Of a stretch of DNA of 6,175 nucleotides, positions 6,123-6,175 are shown piece by piece. The stretch covers positions 1-6,175 of the forward strand of contig CAYSCH010000493.1 in the NCBI GenBank assembly GCA_964429355.1, in the 5' to 3' direction. Both the position numbers and the translations under genes were made by a program. Numbering within the stretch: position 1 is the stretch's first letter; the number at the start of each line of letters is the position of its first letter. The notes under the pieces are model-generated. The model was not told the origin of the DNA, made no database searches, and was given only the letters and a program-made list of their open reading frames with translations. This stretch comes from JAAYAY01 sp964429355 (GTDB lineage: Bacteria > Planctomycetota > Planctomycetia > Pirellulales > Thermoguttaceae).

Positions 6123-6175
6123 AATCCAGATACCATGAAAGAGCCGGGGTCTCCAAGAAATGTACGCTTGGGAGC

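Overview
The window reads as planctomycete DNA (Pirellula/Gemmata-like lineages, often seen as metagenome contigs). The basis is recognition by eye, not a search. Three features point that way: an ECF sigma factor of the planctomycete-expanded Sigma70_ECF type, a serine/threonine kinase with the N-terminal 'NPRIEGYL ... LLRELVAVELELRR ... EYRQRF' lead-in common in that phylum, and GC-rich coding sequence.

Layout. Bases 2-154 hold a possible 3' end of an unidentified + strand gene. Bases 155-369 are a leader with one perfect inverted repeat and a G-rich ribosome binding site. An ECF sigma factor (370-984) follows. It overlaps by ATGA a very large gene (981-5246) in which one reading frame encodes a Ser/Thr protein kinase, an nSTAND-type P-loop NTPase, one membrane helix, a helical HEAT-like region and a C-terminal formylglycine-generating-enzyme/sulfatase-modifying-factor (FGE/SUMF1) domain. 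That frame is open over its 1421 codons except for a single amber codon at 1602-1604, inside the kinase N-lobe.

The last ~40 codons of the FGE domain look like the variable repeat (VR) of a diversity-generating retroelement (DGR): a run of NNC codons (CTC, TAC, GTC, AAC, ATC), as expected when AAC codons of a template repeat are mutated at adenines. A 7-bp GC-rich hairpin lies 15 bases after the stop codon. Next comes the N-terminal third of an Avd-like DGR accessory protein (5352 to about 5480), after which the similarity collapses. No template repeat and no reverse transcriptase lie in the window. The DGR cassette therefore appears cut short here, and the target is either orphaned or served in trans.

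On the - strand, convergent with the above, is the C-terminal part of a DraG-like ADP-ribosylglycohydrolase (5661-6122). Its expected upstream motif is not recognisable in the 53 bases before the window edge.

Proposed working of the module (inference): a membrane receptor with a hypervariable external FGE-fold ligand-binding face passes signals through a STAND switch and a cytoplasmic kinase, with a co-transcribed, translationally coupled sigma factor as the transcriptional output. The amber codon and the truncated avd suggest that this copy may be decaying or frozen.
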